From assembly GCA_002104985.1 (NCBI GenBank), contig MCGO01000108.1, positions 62,001 to 126,000 of the forward strand: a stretch of 64,000 bases of DNA, in the 5' to 3' direction. This DNA comes from Rhizoclosmatium globosum (lineage: Eukaryota; Chytridiomycota; Chytridiomycetes; Chytridiales; Chytriomycetaceae). This document shows, one piece after another, positions 1 to 10,732 of the stretch (positions are counted from its first letter, which is position 1; each line of letters opens with the position of its first letter). Made by a program: the position numbers and the translations under genes. The notes under the pieces are model-generated. The model was not told the origin of the DNA. It made no database searches and saw nothing but the letters and a program-made list of their open reading frames with translations.

Positions 1-1
1 T

Positions 2-785
2 TTAGCTGGCTGGGAATTCTCAGCTATTGAGATCGAAGGTGGGGCATTTTATTGCATTATTTCTCGTCTGACCCACATTCCAGGTCTTGACTTTGAATCT
101 GAAATTGGAATCTCACTTCTTTGTGCTCACATCTACTACCGAGTCTTGCGAAATACTCCCGCACTGGCTAGAACTTGGTGGTCGAGTTGCAAAGATCGCC
201 AGCTCACGCTTGCTGTCGAAACATATACCGACAAATGGTTCACGCCTTTGCTCGTTCAAGCAGAAATCGAACTTGTGCTTACAACTGGGCGATCTTTGCT
301 CGAAGACGTTGATGTAAAGGCGTCGAAACAAAACCGAGAAATTAAGGCCGTTTACAACATGGATGAAGCCTCGGCTGATATGATTGTTCGATTCCCCGCT
401 GCATTCCCTCTAAAGCCTGTCGAATTTACTAGTAGCAGCGGTGGAAGAACTATCGGAGTGGAAGAAGGAAAGTGGAGGGGGTGGATGATGAGCGCCAATA
501 TTCTTGCGCAAAACACGGCTATTTTAGATTCTTTGAGTCTATGTTCCAAGAATATCAAGCTTCACTTCGAAGGAAAAGAGGAATGCTCCATTTGTAAGTG
601 ATCTTTTGCATTGTCAAATAATTCTGACAATTTCTTCAGGTTATTCGGTTGTTGGTGTTATCGATCAGACAATTCCGAACAAATCATGCAGAACTTGCAA
701 AAACAAGTTCCATAACGCATGTTTATTCAAATGGATTCGTACCAGTGGTAATACGCAATGTCCAATGTGTCGTAGCGAGCTCTAA
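2..785 (+). CDS. LTN1: E3 ubiquitin ligase listerin, C-terminal part (5' end outside window)
   Basis: Listerin ubiquitinates stalled nascent chains on 60S subunits in ribosome-associated quality control. The frame is open from base 2, splices at 594-639 (46 nt, GTAAGT..CAG) and stops at 785. The end carries a RING finger: CSIC, then CRTC, KFHNAC, and CPMC four residues before the stop. This spacing and the terminal position match the listerin RING, which is the last domain in the family. The upstream LLCAHIYYRVL..TPALARTWW stretch resembles the helical region before the RWD-like domain. The RING is split by the intron after its first Cys pair, so the exon junction falls between CSIC and YSV. 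Only the last ~245 residues are present; family members are over 1500 residues. Identification is confident. Confidence 0.88.
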
Positions 786-1880
786 TTACGAATAAAGTAA
801 ATCGTGTGGTTAATTTTGCTTCTTAACGCATTTCAAGCATGGTAGCCAAATAATGATAAGTACTTAGGCGTTGGAGATCACTTAGAGGGACGCGGGAGGG
901 CTGAGCGACGGCTTATGACACTCAGGCGACGGGGCGTTGGACCGTTGTCACTGAACGTTGTGACCATTGTCCACATTTCCAGACAGATTGCTCATTTCTG
1001 GAAGATATTCTTGAACACAACGTTGGGATCACTAACATATTCTGACACTTCCCCTGTTCAATAATATCATCAGTAATAGTGGTAAACTGTTCAATTAAAG
1101 CCATCCAATAAAACCACATTACTCGTTGCATTTCGTTCTGGTTCGTTCCCCTCGCTGTCAATTGTACACCAAACTTTGTACACATGACATCATTGTACAT
1201 ATAGCGTTGTACACGTTAAACATTATGCCATACATTTAACATTGTTCATCGCACTTTACGTTGTACATCACATATGTTCGCGTTGTGCCATAACATCAAT
1301 TGTTGTTCATTGCACCATTGAACATTACTTGTTCGCGTTGTGCCGTAACATCAATAGTTGTCCATTGCACCATTCATTGAACAAAATTTGTACATATTTC
1401 ACATTGCGCTAAATATCAATCATACGTCTGCAGTACTACTTATTTTCGTTGCATTGAGAACTTATTACATCCTTGTGGCCACATTCGTTCTGTCTCGCAT
1501 ATTTTATCGTTGGCATAATCAAGTCGTTTTAATCGTTGACATTGGTTTCATTTTGCGTAGGTCCAGTTGATTGGCATTATCCATTGTCTGCATCGTTGAT
1601 TTACAACTTTCACTTCAGACATACTGATACATCCAATCATCGTTGACACTCATCGCAAGTCGTGAACCATTCAGCATTTATCAAATTGTTTGTCGTTCAT
1701 TGTTCATAGCAACTGCTTATCGGTCGCCTTGCGTTGTGTCCTTTTCGCGTCCTGCTCTAAGCCTGGGCTCATAACTTGTCAACCATTCTGCAAATTTATC
1801 GAAGACAAGACTGGAAGGAATGAAACTGGAACCCCGCCTTCAAGTTCCCGCCGTTGTCACATCTACCCACGACCAAAATT
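786..1880. other. Spacer without a convincing gene
   Basis: About 1.1 kb between listerin and the first secreted protein gene. Short open frames exist on both strands (for example around 922-1200 and 1358-1570), but they have no recognisable domain and no matching partner exon. From about 1200 to 1700 the sequence is dominated by recurring CATTG, CGTTG and TGTACA words, and it contains one clear direct repeat, listed separately. The promoter of the following gene must lie here. Confidence 0.6.
1276..1381. repeat. Two-copy direct repeat, period 55
   Basis: Copy 1 runs about 1276-1326 and copy 2 about 1331-1381. Both begin GTTCGCGTTGTGCC, continue with a TAACATCAAT core, and end TTGCACCATT. 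They differ at a few single bases. The surrounding 400 bp contains many looser variants of the same words, which suggests a decayed tandem array. Confidence 0.75.
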
Positions 1881-2390
1881 ATGCTCAAAACACTTTCGGC
1901 CTGCTTCTTTGCCTGCGCTGCATACGCACAATCTGTAGTTCCTGGGGCATCTATTCCCTCACAAACAGATCCGAACACAACATCAAGCCTAATCCCAAGA
2001 CCATGCACAGACCTCACAACACAATACTCCCAATTCCAAACTCGAAACACTGCATGCTTCCCACCTCAAACTCCATTAACGTTTGCTACAGCAACAGACG
2101 ACTCTAATGATATTCCGTCACTCAACGCATCCTGTCTCTGCACAAACACAAACTGGAACACACTTCAATCACTGAATTCATCCTTAACGACATGTAATGA
2201 TAAACTGTCAGAGCAGGATTACGACTTGGATGATATCATTCAGGAAACAATCAGCAATGCATCTGCCGTAATGGATACATGCGCAGACTTTGAATATAAG
2301 GAATTCGTAAACTCAGTATCAAGTTCAGAGCATATATTCGGAATGATTGGAGGAATGATTTTGGTTGGTACAATAATGTTTCTCCTTTAA
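1881..2390 (+). CDS. Secreted six-cysteine protein, probably GPI-anchored
   Basis: I do not recognise a named family. An intronless frame of 169 residues starts at the ATG at 1881. A start 27 bp upstream is less likely because it would bury the signal peptide. It begins with a classic signal peptide (MLKTLSACFFACAAYA, cleavage before QSV). The mature part has six cysteines in the order C..C..CLC..C..C, several N-x-S/T sites, and a conserved NWN-x(4)-LNSSL segment. It ends in a hydrophobic tail (IFGMIGGMILVGTIMFLL) with no charged residues after it, as expected of a GPI-attachment signal. The next gene downstream is a diverged tandem copy with the same cysteine plan. Likely a cell-surface or wall protein; the function is unknown. 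Confidence 0.8.
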   Translation: MLKTLSACFFACAAYAQSVVPGASIPSQTDPNTTSSLIPRPCTDLTTQYSQFQTRNTACFPPQTPLTFATATDDSNDIPSLNASCLCTNTNWNTLQSLNSSLTTCNDKLSEQDYDLDDIIQETISNASAVMDTCADFEYKEFVNSVSSSEHIFGMIGGMILVGTIMFLL

Positions 2391-2558
2391 TTTCCAAAAA
2401 GTTTGTCAGCGACGAAAATAAAGAGAGAAAGGATTTTATTTATTTGTTTTTTATTTATCATTCTTTGTATAATGGTTTATTTTCCTTGAAGTCCTTGAAC
2501 CTGTGTGAATCCCGCCAACCTTCATTTCCGTTGAATCCACTCTGTTCTCCCCACAATT

Positions 2559-3118
2559 ATGTCACCCATTACCATCCACCTCTTAAAGGCCATACTCATC
2601 TTTACATCGCTTCTTCCTTCCAACGCTGTAAATGTATCCCTGACTCCGCTACCCCCACAATGCACAACCCTCCAGACAGAATACAAACAACTCCAAACTG
2701 CAACAGGTCCTTGCGTAATCCGCCTATCAGATCAACAAATGACCGCATCGAAAGGACCTACACCCATCTCTGCTTTCCAACTGTCTCTGAACGGAACGTG
2801 TTTCTGCACACCGCGAACTGGAACTTTATTTTATCCGTGAACGCAACCTTGAATGAATGTGGCAATAAGCTTGGTCCGAATGATACGAGGATTGACTATG
2901 CAATGAAAGGAGCTGCGAGTGGAATACATGACGCGGTTGATGCGTGTTCACGGCTTGGGTATAAGGGTTTAGTGAAACCAACTGGGTTTTATACCACAAC
3001 AAAAATTAGTGATGAAGGCATGGAGACGACGACGGTGGTCGTTTTGAAGAGTGGTGAGGAATTCGCAAAGAAGAATGGCCTAATACTTGCCGCGGTATTC
3101 TTCTACGTGATAATTTAA
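2559..3118 (+). CDS. Second secreted six-cysteine protein, tandem paralogue, one-base frame break
   Basis: Paralogue of the preceding gene. It starts at the ATG at 2559 with a signal peptide (hydrophobic LLKAILIFTSLLPSNA). It then shows the same cysteine pattern, including TCFCTP aligned to SCLCTN, and NWN-x(4)-VNATLNEC aligned to the NWN-x(4)-LNSSLTTC of the first copy. The frame breaks at about 2813: the upstream frame reads into a stop after 94 codons, while the homologous sequence continues one base out of phase. Adding one base gives 187 codons including the stop, with homology on both sides and no gap. The C-terminus is hydrophobic (GLILAAVFFYVII), again GPI-like. The break is either an assembly deletion or a young pseudogene lesion. 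Confidence 0.65.
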
Positions 3119-3171
3119 AAAATACGCCACAGATTTGCGAATATATAGTTTTTAATTTGAGTTTTTCCTGT

Positions 3172-5379
3172 TTACTTCTTGAAGCAACTTTCAACCCGAA
3201 CCAATCCTGACGTTCCTCCAGACGCAACCCAATCCAAGCATTTGCTGTTTTTGTTAAACACGATCTACAAATTTGTCAGAAAATTGAAAGTAACGACCAT
3301 CCATCGACAAACCTTCTGAAGAGCAATCTCAGGTGCGAAAATCATGGTCGAGTCGCTTTTTTTGAGAACATCAGTCAAAGGCTGTTGTAAATCTCAATGT
3401 TAGTATTGACAAGGAGAAAAGAAAGTTTTTACCTCCTCAGGTGTGTCCTCAACAATCGAATATACGCCCGACATCGCGTCAAACCCAATCTGATACAAGT
3501 TATTTTGTACAGGCTTATAACTTTTCGATTGCGTTCTGTTCATGTTTGAAATTTTCGCACATCCATCTGCACCAACCGATCCCAGGAATGGAAGGTGTGG
3601 CGACAAGTCAAGGTCCTGCAACACAAATTAATCGACAAGACCTTGAGCGCCTTAAGATTGAATATGGAATTGCTCACCCAAATACAACTCATGTGCGCCG
3701 CAACACCAATCGACTTGAACTCTCCATCCCCATCATCCGTCGGCCGGAAATACCGCACAGAGTTGTCAGTATCACCAACACAGAATCCATTCATATGAGG
3801 CGCCGGGGTAAGTGCGTTCACAATTCCTACAAGAATTGTCAACAAGATCATTAAATTTAAAGGAGTAAAAAATTTACCTCGGATTTTATACAGCAGAATA
3901 GGATTATACGGATCGCGGATATCAATCATGAGAGTCTGTCCGTCATACCCACAAGTATACAAAATCGTTCCAATTGGGGCGGAGTTCTCTTGCTGCTGCG
4001 GCATAGCGCGTTTATCTTCAAACTGGATCGTAAAGATTGCAGTATTATGCGCAGGAAAACAGGTAGCAGGATCCGCGGACGGTTCAAGTTGATGGTGTGG
4101 TGGAAGTCGCAATCGTTGTTCGAGAATATTGTTGATATCCCAGATAGCAACGTTTCCATTCGCACAAGCTGTGGCAAGAGTATTAGGCCCACCCCATGAT
4201 GGCTTCCAAAGAAGTGTGTCCGGGAGCACGGCAGTGAAGAGATAATTGTCGCACTTCACTGGAGGTTACAAAAAATATTTATCTAGGAACGAATTCAGGA
4301 GAAAAATTCGAAAGAAATGTTTACCGAAAAGTGGTTGGTCTAAAGGAGCCCCGATTTCTTGCTTCAATGAAAATGGGTGTGGAATGTTGAGCACTCGACA
4401 AGTTCCGTCTCCAAACGACACAGCCAAGAGTCCCAACCTCGCCAAATGGCCTTGTGGTACGCGTCCCGCACGTTTCTGGTTTCACTCAATAACTGAACTT
4501 AAGTTGTATAAAAACAAACCTGCTCGGCGAACACGTTAAGATCCTCAAAATAGGCAGCATCACTCCATTCCAATCCAAAAACAACTCCGCATTCCGTCAG
4601 GAAACATAAATCCAGTACTGGAACTTGTTCACCAGTAGTATCAATTCTCCAAATTTGAACACATCCCTTCAAAGAATGGTCGTCAGGACCCTGTTGAACT
4701 TGCTTAGTCCCCAACAACTGAGACTTTTCAACCGTTGTTGGGTAACCACCAATCGCCAAATATTGATATCCTTGATTCCATTCGATTCAGTTTACCATCA
4801 TCCAACAAAACTCTCACAGAACTTACGTGGATCTTCGACTTTCGCCCAATCCAAGCCCCACACAGACCCACCAAAGTTCAAGACATACTTTGTACGATCC
4901 AAGGCGCCTTTGATCAATTGTTCAGCGCGAAGGAGGGGCAGAATGAATTGTCTAGGTGGTTCCACAGCAGAATGGCTAGAATTCAGAATGGGACGGTCGC
5001 CGTTAGCTGGCAGGTAAGGAGAGGCGGCATGTGGAGGCAAGTAGGAGTTGTCTGAGGCTGTTGGTCTGAGGGCAGGGAAAGCCGGAGTCGGCAGAGGCAG
5101 TTGAGTGGCAGTCGCAGTAAACAGCTTTGAGGGATACGTGTCCAAGTGCCAGTTCTTGCTCGCCTTTGACGTTGACGTTGAAGTTGACGTTGAGGCAGGC
5201 GTTGAAGCCGTTGAAGCCTTCTTTGCGGGAGTTTGCTTCTTTTGTGTGGTTGGAGTCGAGGCCGTTGACGCGGCGGCGGAAGAAGTCGCGCTCTTCTTTG
5301 TTGTTTTCGCCTTCTTTTGCGGTGGCGCCTTCGTTGATTCGTGGTCGGGAAGCACAAATGGCTGCGGCTCTTGATCCAT
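3172..5379 (-). CDS. TFC6: TFIIIC WD40 subunit (Tfc6 / GTF3C2-like)
   Basis: TFIIIC recognises the A and B boxes of tRNA genes for RNA polymerase III; the Tfc6-type subunit is a WD40 propeller. Eight exons join cleanly: 5379-4827, 4770-4520, 4475-4325, 4258-3878, 3826-3678, 3615-3433, 3381-3313, 3264-3172, giving 609 residues. The first ~130 residues are Lys-, Ser- and Thr-rich low complexity. Family-like signatures follow: [19 protein letters not shown], a GVVFGLEWS block, [35 protein letters not shown], and near the end a [13 protein letters not shown] block. The introns are 44-66 nt. The start could also be an ATG 39 bp upstream in frame. It is divergent from the HEM12 homologue with 63 bp between start codons. 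Assignment to this subunit rests on the WD40 motifs read by eye. Confidence 0.78.
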
Positions 5380-5442
5380 TTGTTTTGTTGTTATCAACTT
5401 TCTATCGCAAATAATCAAAAAAGAAAGACAAGAAAAACGAAG
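5380..5442. promoter_or_regulatory. 63-bp bidirectional promoter gap
   Basis: The start codons of the TFIIIC subunit (minus strand) and uroporphyrinogen decarboxylase (plus strand) are only 63 bp apart. Both leaders and any core promoter must sit in this gap or overlap coding sequence. It is A-rich on the plus strand just before the decarboxylase ATG (context GAAGATGG). Confidence 0.55.
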
Positions 5443-6948
5443 ATGGCTACAACAAACGACTCATCAACAATCCTCCGCGATTCAGACTTTCCTGAACTCA
5501 CAAACGACCTCATTCTTCGTGCTGCAAGAGGCGAACACGTCGAACGCACTCCTGTCTGGATCATGCGTCAGGCTGGCCGCTACTTGCCAGGTACGCACTT
5601 GCTTTGGTCTCTGTAGCCTCTTTCCAGTCCCCTAACCTTGCTTCTTTGTTGTTTCGTAAGAGTTCAGAGAGGCTCGTAAGAGAAACGACTTCTTTACAAT
5701 CTGCCGTTCCCCAGAACTTGCTTGTGAAGTAACTCTGCAGCCAATTGACCGCTATGCCGGTCTCCTCGATGCATCAATCATCTTTTCAGACATTCTTGTG
5801 GTTCCACAGGCGATGGGTATGGTGCGTACTGTAACTTCATCGTGGGAAGTTGGGAAACAGTTTGAAATCAAAGGAGCTGACAAAGCGTCAGCGAAGTATT
5901 GGATGGTCACATGCTATCGAAATTTCAGCTTCTGTCAGATTTCAAGAAGCTGTCCGCCTCCGACTTAAAGGATGGAAGCTGTGCTCAAACTCATGGAATT
6001 CCTATCCTCTTCTCAAATCAACGTACCAGACAAGTTATCTAATTTTCTGCACAGGAAGTTCAAATGCTCGAAAAGCAAGGCCCCCACTTCCCAAACCCCC
6101 TCAAAACTCCTGCAGACCTAGCCCTCCTCAACAAGAACCCAAACATTCATGAAACCCTTCAATACGTAATGGACGCAATCACTCTCACCCGAAAATCTCT
6201 GAACGGACGCGTTCCCTTGATTGGCTTCACTGGTGCCCCATGGACCCTCATGGCCTACATGATTGAAGGCGGTGGTTCCAAAACATACTCAAAAGCCAAA
6301 ACCTGGCTTTACAAGTACCCAGACGCCTCCAAAGAGCTCCTCGCCTGTCTCGTCGACACGTGTGTGAACTACCTTGTCGCTCAAGTCAAGGCAGGTGCTC
6401 AAATGCTTCAAGTCTTTGACTCAAACGCAGGTGAACTAGCTCCCTCCGAGTTCACCCACTTTGTCCTCCCTGGTCTCCTTGAAATCGCGACTCGCGTGAA
6501 GTCGGAATTGAAGGCGTTGAACTTGTCTGCTCCAATCGTTGTGTTTGCTAGAAACGCGCATTATGCGTTGGAGCCACTTTCTGACTCTGACTATGATGTC
6601 ATCCAAGTGGATTTCACGCTGTCTCCTCAAGTTGTACACAATGCCGTCAAGCACAAGAAGGTTGTGCAAGGAAATGCGGACCCAAGCTTGTTGTACGCAT
6701 CTGCTGAAAAGATTGAGAGTACTGTGAAAGAAATGTTGGATGGATTCGGCACTTCAAACGGATACATTGCAAACTTGGGACATGGGATGTACCCGGATCA
6801 TGATCCTGAACATTTGAAGGCATACTTGACTGCCATCAAGGAGTATTCAACTGCCAAGAATGCATCAACTACTGCAGGTGGAAAGAAGAGGAAGACAGCC
6901 TCTGCACAGGGGAGTCCTGCCAAGAGCCCAACAAAAGCCAAGAAGTAA
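5443..6948 (+). CDS. HEM12: Uroporphyrinogen decarboxylase
   Basis: Converts uroporphyrinogen III to coproporphyrinogen III in haem synthesis, in the cytosol. Three exons, 5443-5590, 5661-5821 and 6055-6948, give 400 residues. The N-terminal signature [17 protein letters not shown] is split by intron 1 in phase 1. Then come [13 protein letters not shown] and [15 protein letters not shown]. Downstream, [30 protein letters not shown] and [15 protein letters not shown] are all canonical. The family is usually about 360 residues; the extra C-terminal ~30 residues are Lys/Ser/Thr-rich ([16 protein letters not shown]), unusual and nuclear-signal-like. Intron 2 (5822-6054, 233 nt) is several times longer than the local norm; its interior is open in some frames but interrupts a conserved block, so I treat it as intron. 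Confidence 0.95.
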
Positions 6949-7049
6949 GCTATGAAGAGGCTATTATTGTTTAAGAATTAAACTTTATTCTGGGATTGAT
7001 TGTCCTTTGTTCCAACCAACCTGACAGCAAACTAGCTGTCACACCAACG

Positions 7050-9202
7050 ATGCCTCTCCGACCAGGCACAACTGGACGCGTCCTCCCCTTTCCCGCGTCG
7101 CTCGTTCGAGACGATGTTCGACTCGACGCGTACGTGGAACTGTCGACAGTCGCGTCGCTTCCCGACCTGAGTGCCCCACCAGAACCACCAACGCCTTCAA
7201 ACCCGACCGCAGATCTCCTTTCGCCAGCCCAACAACAAGCCCAATCACAAACCCTGAAACCCCTGGCTCCTTCAAAACCCCGTTCGCGAGCCCCTTCCTT
7301 CTTTGTTCCACCTCTAAAGACAAAGTCTGTCTCGGACGATCCTACTGCTCCCGAGGAAGTAGTCGACGAAGCCCCGGCGAAAATCGTGCCGTTCCCGTAC
7401 AAGCTACCTGATTTGTTTATGAATATGATTCGCAGGAAACGGCAACTGGAATATGAGGCGAAACATCCTGAGAAGCTGCATACACGGATCGTTGTTGCTG
7501 ATTATTCCCGCGCTGTTCATAAGAAGCCGATAGCTCTTGCTGCGGATATCAGTGTAACTGAAGTTGTTCCGTCGTCTTCAAGAGTTTCTGTGACTTCAAA
7601 AGATGGGAAGGGTGGCGCAAAATGGAAGAAGAAACGTGAGACAACGAGGTTTGTCCTTCAAGTTATTATAGTTAACTGGAACGGCAGTTAATTCTAATAT
7701 CTAGGGCGAGCAAGGTTTCTGCACCTGGAGCAGGGGCTGAAAAGATTGACAAGATTGCAAAGTCACCTCAATTTCTTTCACTTGGAGAAGGCAAATCCAC
7801 GCGACGAGTCTCAATATGGGAGAATGTTAATGAAGAGGGAAAAGGTGAAGGAAAGAGTTCCACAACACCCAGAAACTCCGAACCAAAGCACCGATCAAGT
7901 ATCAGCAGTTCCAGCAAGCAAGAAAATAGCAGTACAGAACTATTATCAGTTACAAGCACTTTATCTTCGCGTGCAAAGTCAGTCATAAAACTTCAATCAG
8001 TTCTTCGACGTCCCTCAATGATGCCAAAGATGACTGCAGAATCAGCCCATAATATCATGGAAGCAAACTCGTCTATTTCCCCAACGCTTCCTATTCCTCA
8101 CCCAGCCCTAACGTCTGCAGTCTCCGCCGGCTCCATCTTTACAAAGACACCCAGTACCGACGGCCTTTTCCGCCTCCAAATTAACACCTCTCATCCAACA
8201 TCCTCGGTCAACCTTCTCGGTTCTAACAGCCCCCGCCAACAAAGCCAAATAATCTCGAACCCACTCCCCCGCTTCAACCTCTCCTCTCGCTACAACTTCC
8301 GCACCCCACCAAATCCCTTCACAACCACAGTCGTAACCCCCACCGGAAAACGCGTGCGAATCGTCAACGTCCCTAACCCAGACACACCCTTCCGAAAGCT
8401 CCAAACCCAAGAACTCGACCTCCTCCACAGTTTCCTCCTCGAACGCGGCGAAACGTCGATATCGCGAGACTTGCTCTCCCGCGCGTTTTATATTCCAATG
8501 GAAATCGCGAAACCAAGTATAAACGTGACACAAGTACTTCGTGGGTTCGGACTCACCAGAACGCTTTCGCATCGCCGACGGACACCGTTAGTCGATTCAG
8601 AGGATGAAGAGGTTCTAGACCAGATTTATCACGGGACGTACAAGACGCGTCGTGGGAAAGGGATTCTGCCTACGCATAAAGTCGCTGTGGTTCCGAAAAC
8701 CGTGCCTGACGATGATGAGGTTGTGGATTCGATTGCGCCGAGGACTTTGACGTGGTGGTCTGCGGCAGAGTATCGGAATCTGCGTGGTGGGTGGGAGGAG
8801 AGGAAGATGAAGCGGGTGAAGGAGTTGTTGGTGGCAGAACAGGGGAAGCGGCTTGTGAAGGAGCCGTTTAATTCGTTTGTCAAGAGTCGGGCGGTTACAC
8901 CAAGCAAGAATACGAAACACACGAAGCGATTTGATTTGGGGACTGGGGCTGTTGGGAAAGAGGTGGATGATTTACCTATAAACTGGTTTCCCACGCCACC
9001 GTCTTCAAGGAGGCGGAGGGCGGTTAAGGTGACCCCAAATTTTGTCGTTCCCGGAAGTAACAAGGCGGAGGAAGGGATCAGTCAAGTCATCTTTGGAGGA
9101 GATGGGTGGAGCAGGTCAACAACACCAGCAGGAATCCCCATCCATCCTGAAATATTACACGTCCAACAATCATATTCCAAGTACAAGCCTGGTGTATTAT
9201 GA
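7050..9202 (+). CDS. Uncharacterised, largely disordered protein
   Basis: Not recognised. Two exons, 7050-7648 and 7705-9202, join in phase to give 698 residues; the 56-nt intron has GTTTGT..TCTAG ends. The first ~130 residues are Pro/Ser/Ala-rich. A basic helix-like block (FMNMIRRKRQLEYEAKHPE) follows at about residue 125. After a second low-complexity, Ser/Thr-rich region comes a more ordered central part near residues 400-480, with RTPPNPFTTTVVTPTGKRVR and DLLHSFLLERG. The tail is again rich in basic and Ser/Pro residues. An in-frame ATG at 6996 could extend the N-terminus by 18 residues, but the 7050 ATG sits at the start of the biased composition. Nuclear or cytoskeletal scaffold roles are possible but unsupported. 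Confidence 0.7.
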
Positions 9203-9322
9203 GAAATAAAGTACTCAACGAACAAAAAGACACGAAAGCTCCACTCTCACGCCCAAGAATCAAAGTAAATAAACCAACGGAGACACTTTCACAGAAAGCA
9301 TTCCCTTAACGCACACACTGTC

Positions 9323-10619
9323 TCAGATTGCGATACCATTTTTGGCGCATTCCATACGAACCAACTCGAAAACCTTCAACAGCTTGTTTCGTGCACCCAT
9401 GGCAGCCACACCTCTCGCCTCCAACTCTGCATCCGTCATAACAACCATCTGCCTCCACGTACATCCCTCGAATGACGGTGAATACTTGTGCAAGCGAAGT
9501 GATCTCAACCAAGTTGGAACGTCTACAACAGAGAGATATAAGTGAACTCCGAAACTGACATGAAGCCCTCCTTACCATTAATGATATTCAAGTCAACAAC
9601 CTCTGGAATCTTTCCCTTCTCCTTATGTCCTCCAACAACAGGCTGTCCAAAGTCATCGTAATCACTGTAATCCGATCCCCCAGTTCCAGTATGTCCCGCC
9701 CCCGATCTCGACCTGCCAGAAGTAGCCAAATTGACATGTCCCCATCCGTCTCCCGGGTGCGGCAGAGACGATACAGTTCGGTTTGGAATCACAGGACTTT
9801 GCTGCGGCATTCCGAATCCACCAGGCGACACAGGATTACTCGGCATCATAGGAGACACAACAGGCGTGGACCAATCGGCTTGCGCAATAGCTTGGTCGAT
9901 TGGAGTCTTTGGGTGTTCCATTGACAAACGGAGTGAGTTTCCAGTTGCGATGGAGAGGAGATCGATTTCGTTCGCTGTGTTTGTATATATGTGGGATAGG
10001 ATAGGATTTGTGTAAGCCGTGGATTGTGATAGCGATTGTTGGTGAAGTGTGATTACATTTGAGAGGGTTGGGTGCAGACGAGTGTTTGACGCCGACACCG
10101 ATTGGAGAGACAGTGCTCAGAGGCAGCGCACCCGAGTCCTTTGCCGCCATTTGCTGCAACACTAGAAACGCAAACAGTTATAAGGGATTGATGTGAACAG
10201 CCACAGTCAAACAACCACCACGCACTCACCCGTGATAAAGAAGCGGACTTGCACAGGCGTAGTATGCTTCAGCAACGCATAAAGCGCCGAAGTACGTTCT
10301 GGATCGCTGAGGACCGAGAACCACTGCTCAATTGCCTTCAACTCGTCTCTGAAGCCGTCGTCGAGCTTCGCCGCGGCCATCTGTTCAAGCGTTGTTTCGT
10401 AGTAGCTGAGGTCGCTGAACCATTGGTTGATTGCTGATGAAATGAGAAGCCGATTAGTCAGAGCCCGGAACTATTGGTGCGGCGGTTCAAGTGTTGGTCG
10501 TCGCCATTCGGCCCATGTGCCAATACTCTCAATCACTCTCTAAGCGTGAAGTACAAACCTTTAGCTTCCGGGGTGCTTTGAGTTGGAAGGAGGTCAGAGT
10601 GTGGTCGGTTGGCGTCCAT
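9323..10619 (-). CDS. VTS1: RNA-binding post-transcriptional repressor Vts1/Smaug, SAM domain
   Basis: Vts1 binds Smaug recognition hairpins in mRNAs through a SAM domain and recruits the CCR4-NOT deadenylase. Five exons (10619-10559, 10433-10230, 10161-10057, 9974-9576, 9522-9323) give 322 residues. Residues ~22-90 hold the conserved N-terminal dimerisation-like region ([55 protein letters not shown]). A Pro/Ser/Gly linker follows. The last ~65 residues are the SAM domain ([21 protein letters not shown], then [32 protein letters not shown]). Every intron phase closes and no frame break is needed. The start gives MDANRPHSD before the first conserved block. It is convergent with the preceding gene; frequenin lies upstream on the same strand. 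Confidence 0.9.
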
Positions 10620-10732
10620 CCTTGGTCAACGGTTCTAATCACAAAAACTGAAACTGAACTGAAACCAATTCGAAACTCTATTCCCCCGAATCCCTACGGT
10701 TTCATGTTTTATTACCTGGAAAATTCAATTTT

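Noticed and set aside
922..1200. Minus-strand 92-codon frame in the first spacer
   Set aside because: No domain, repeat-derived sequence, no partner exon.
4983..5357. Arg/Gln-rich minus-strand frame of 124 codons
   Set aside because: Alternative frame of the low-complexity N-terminus of the TFIIIC subunit.
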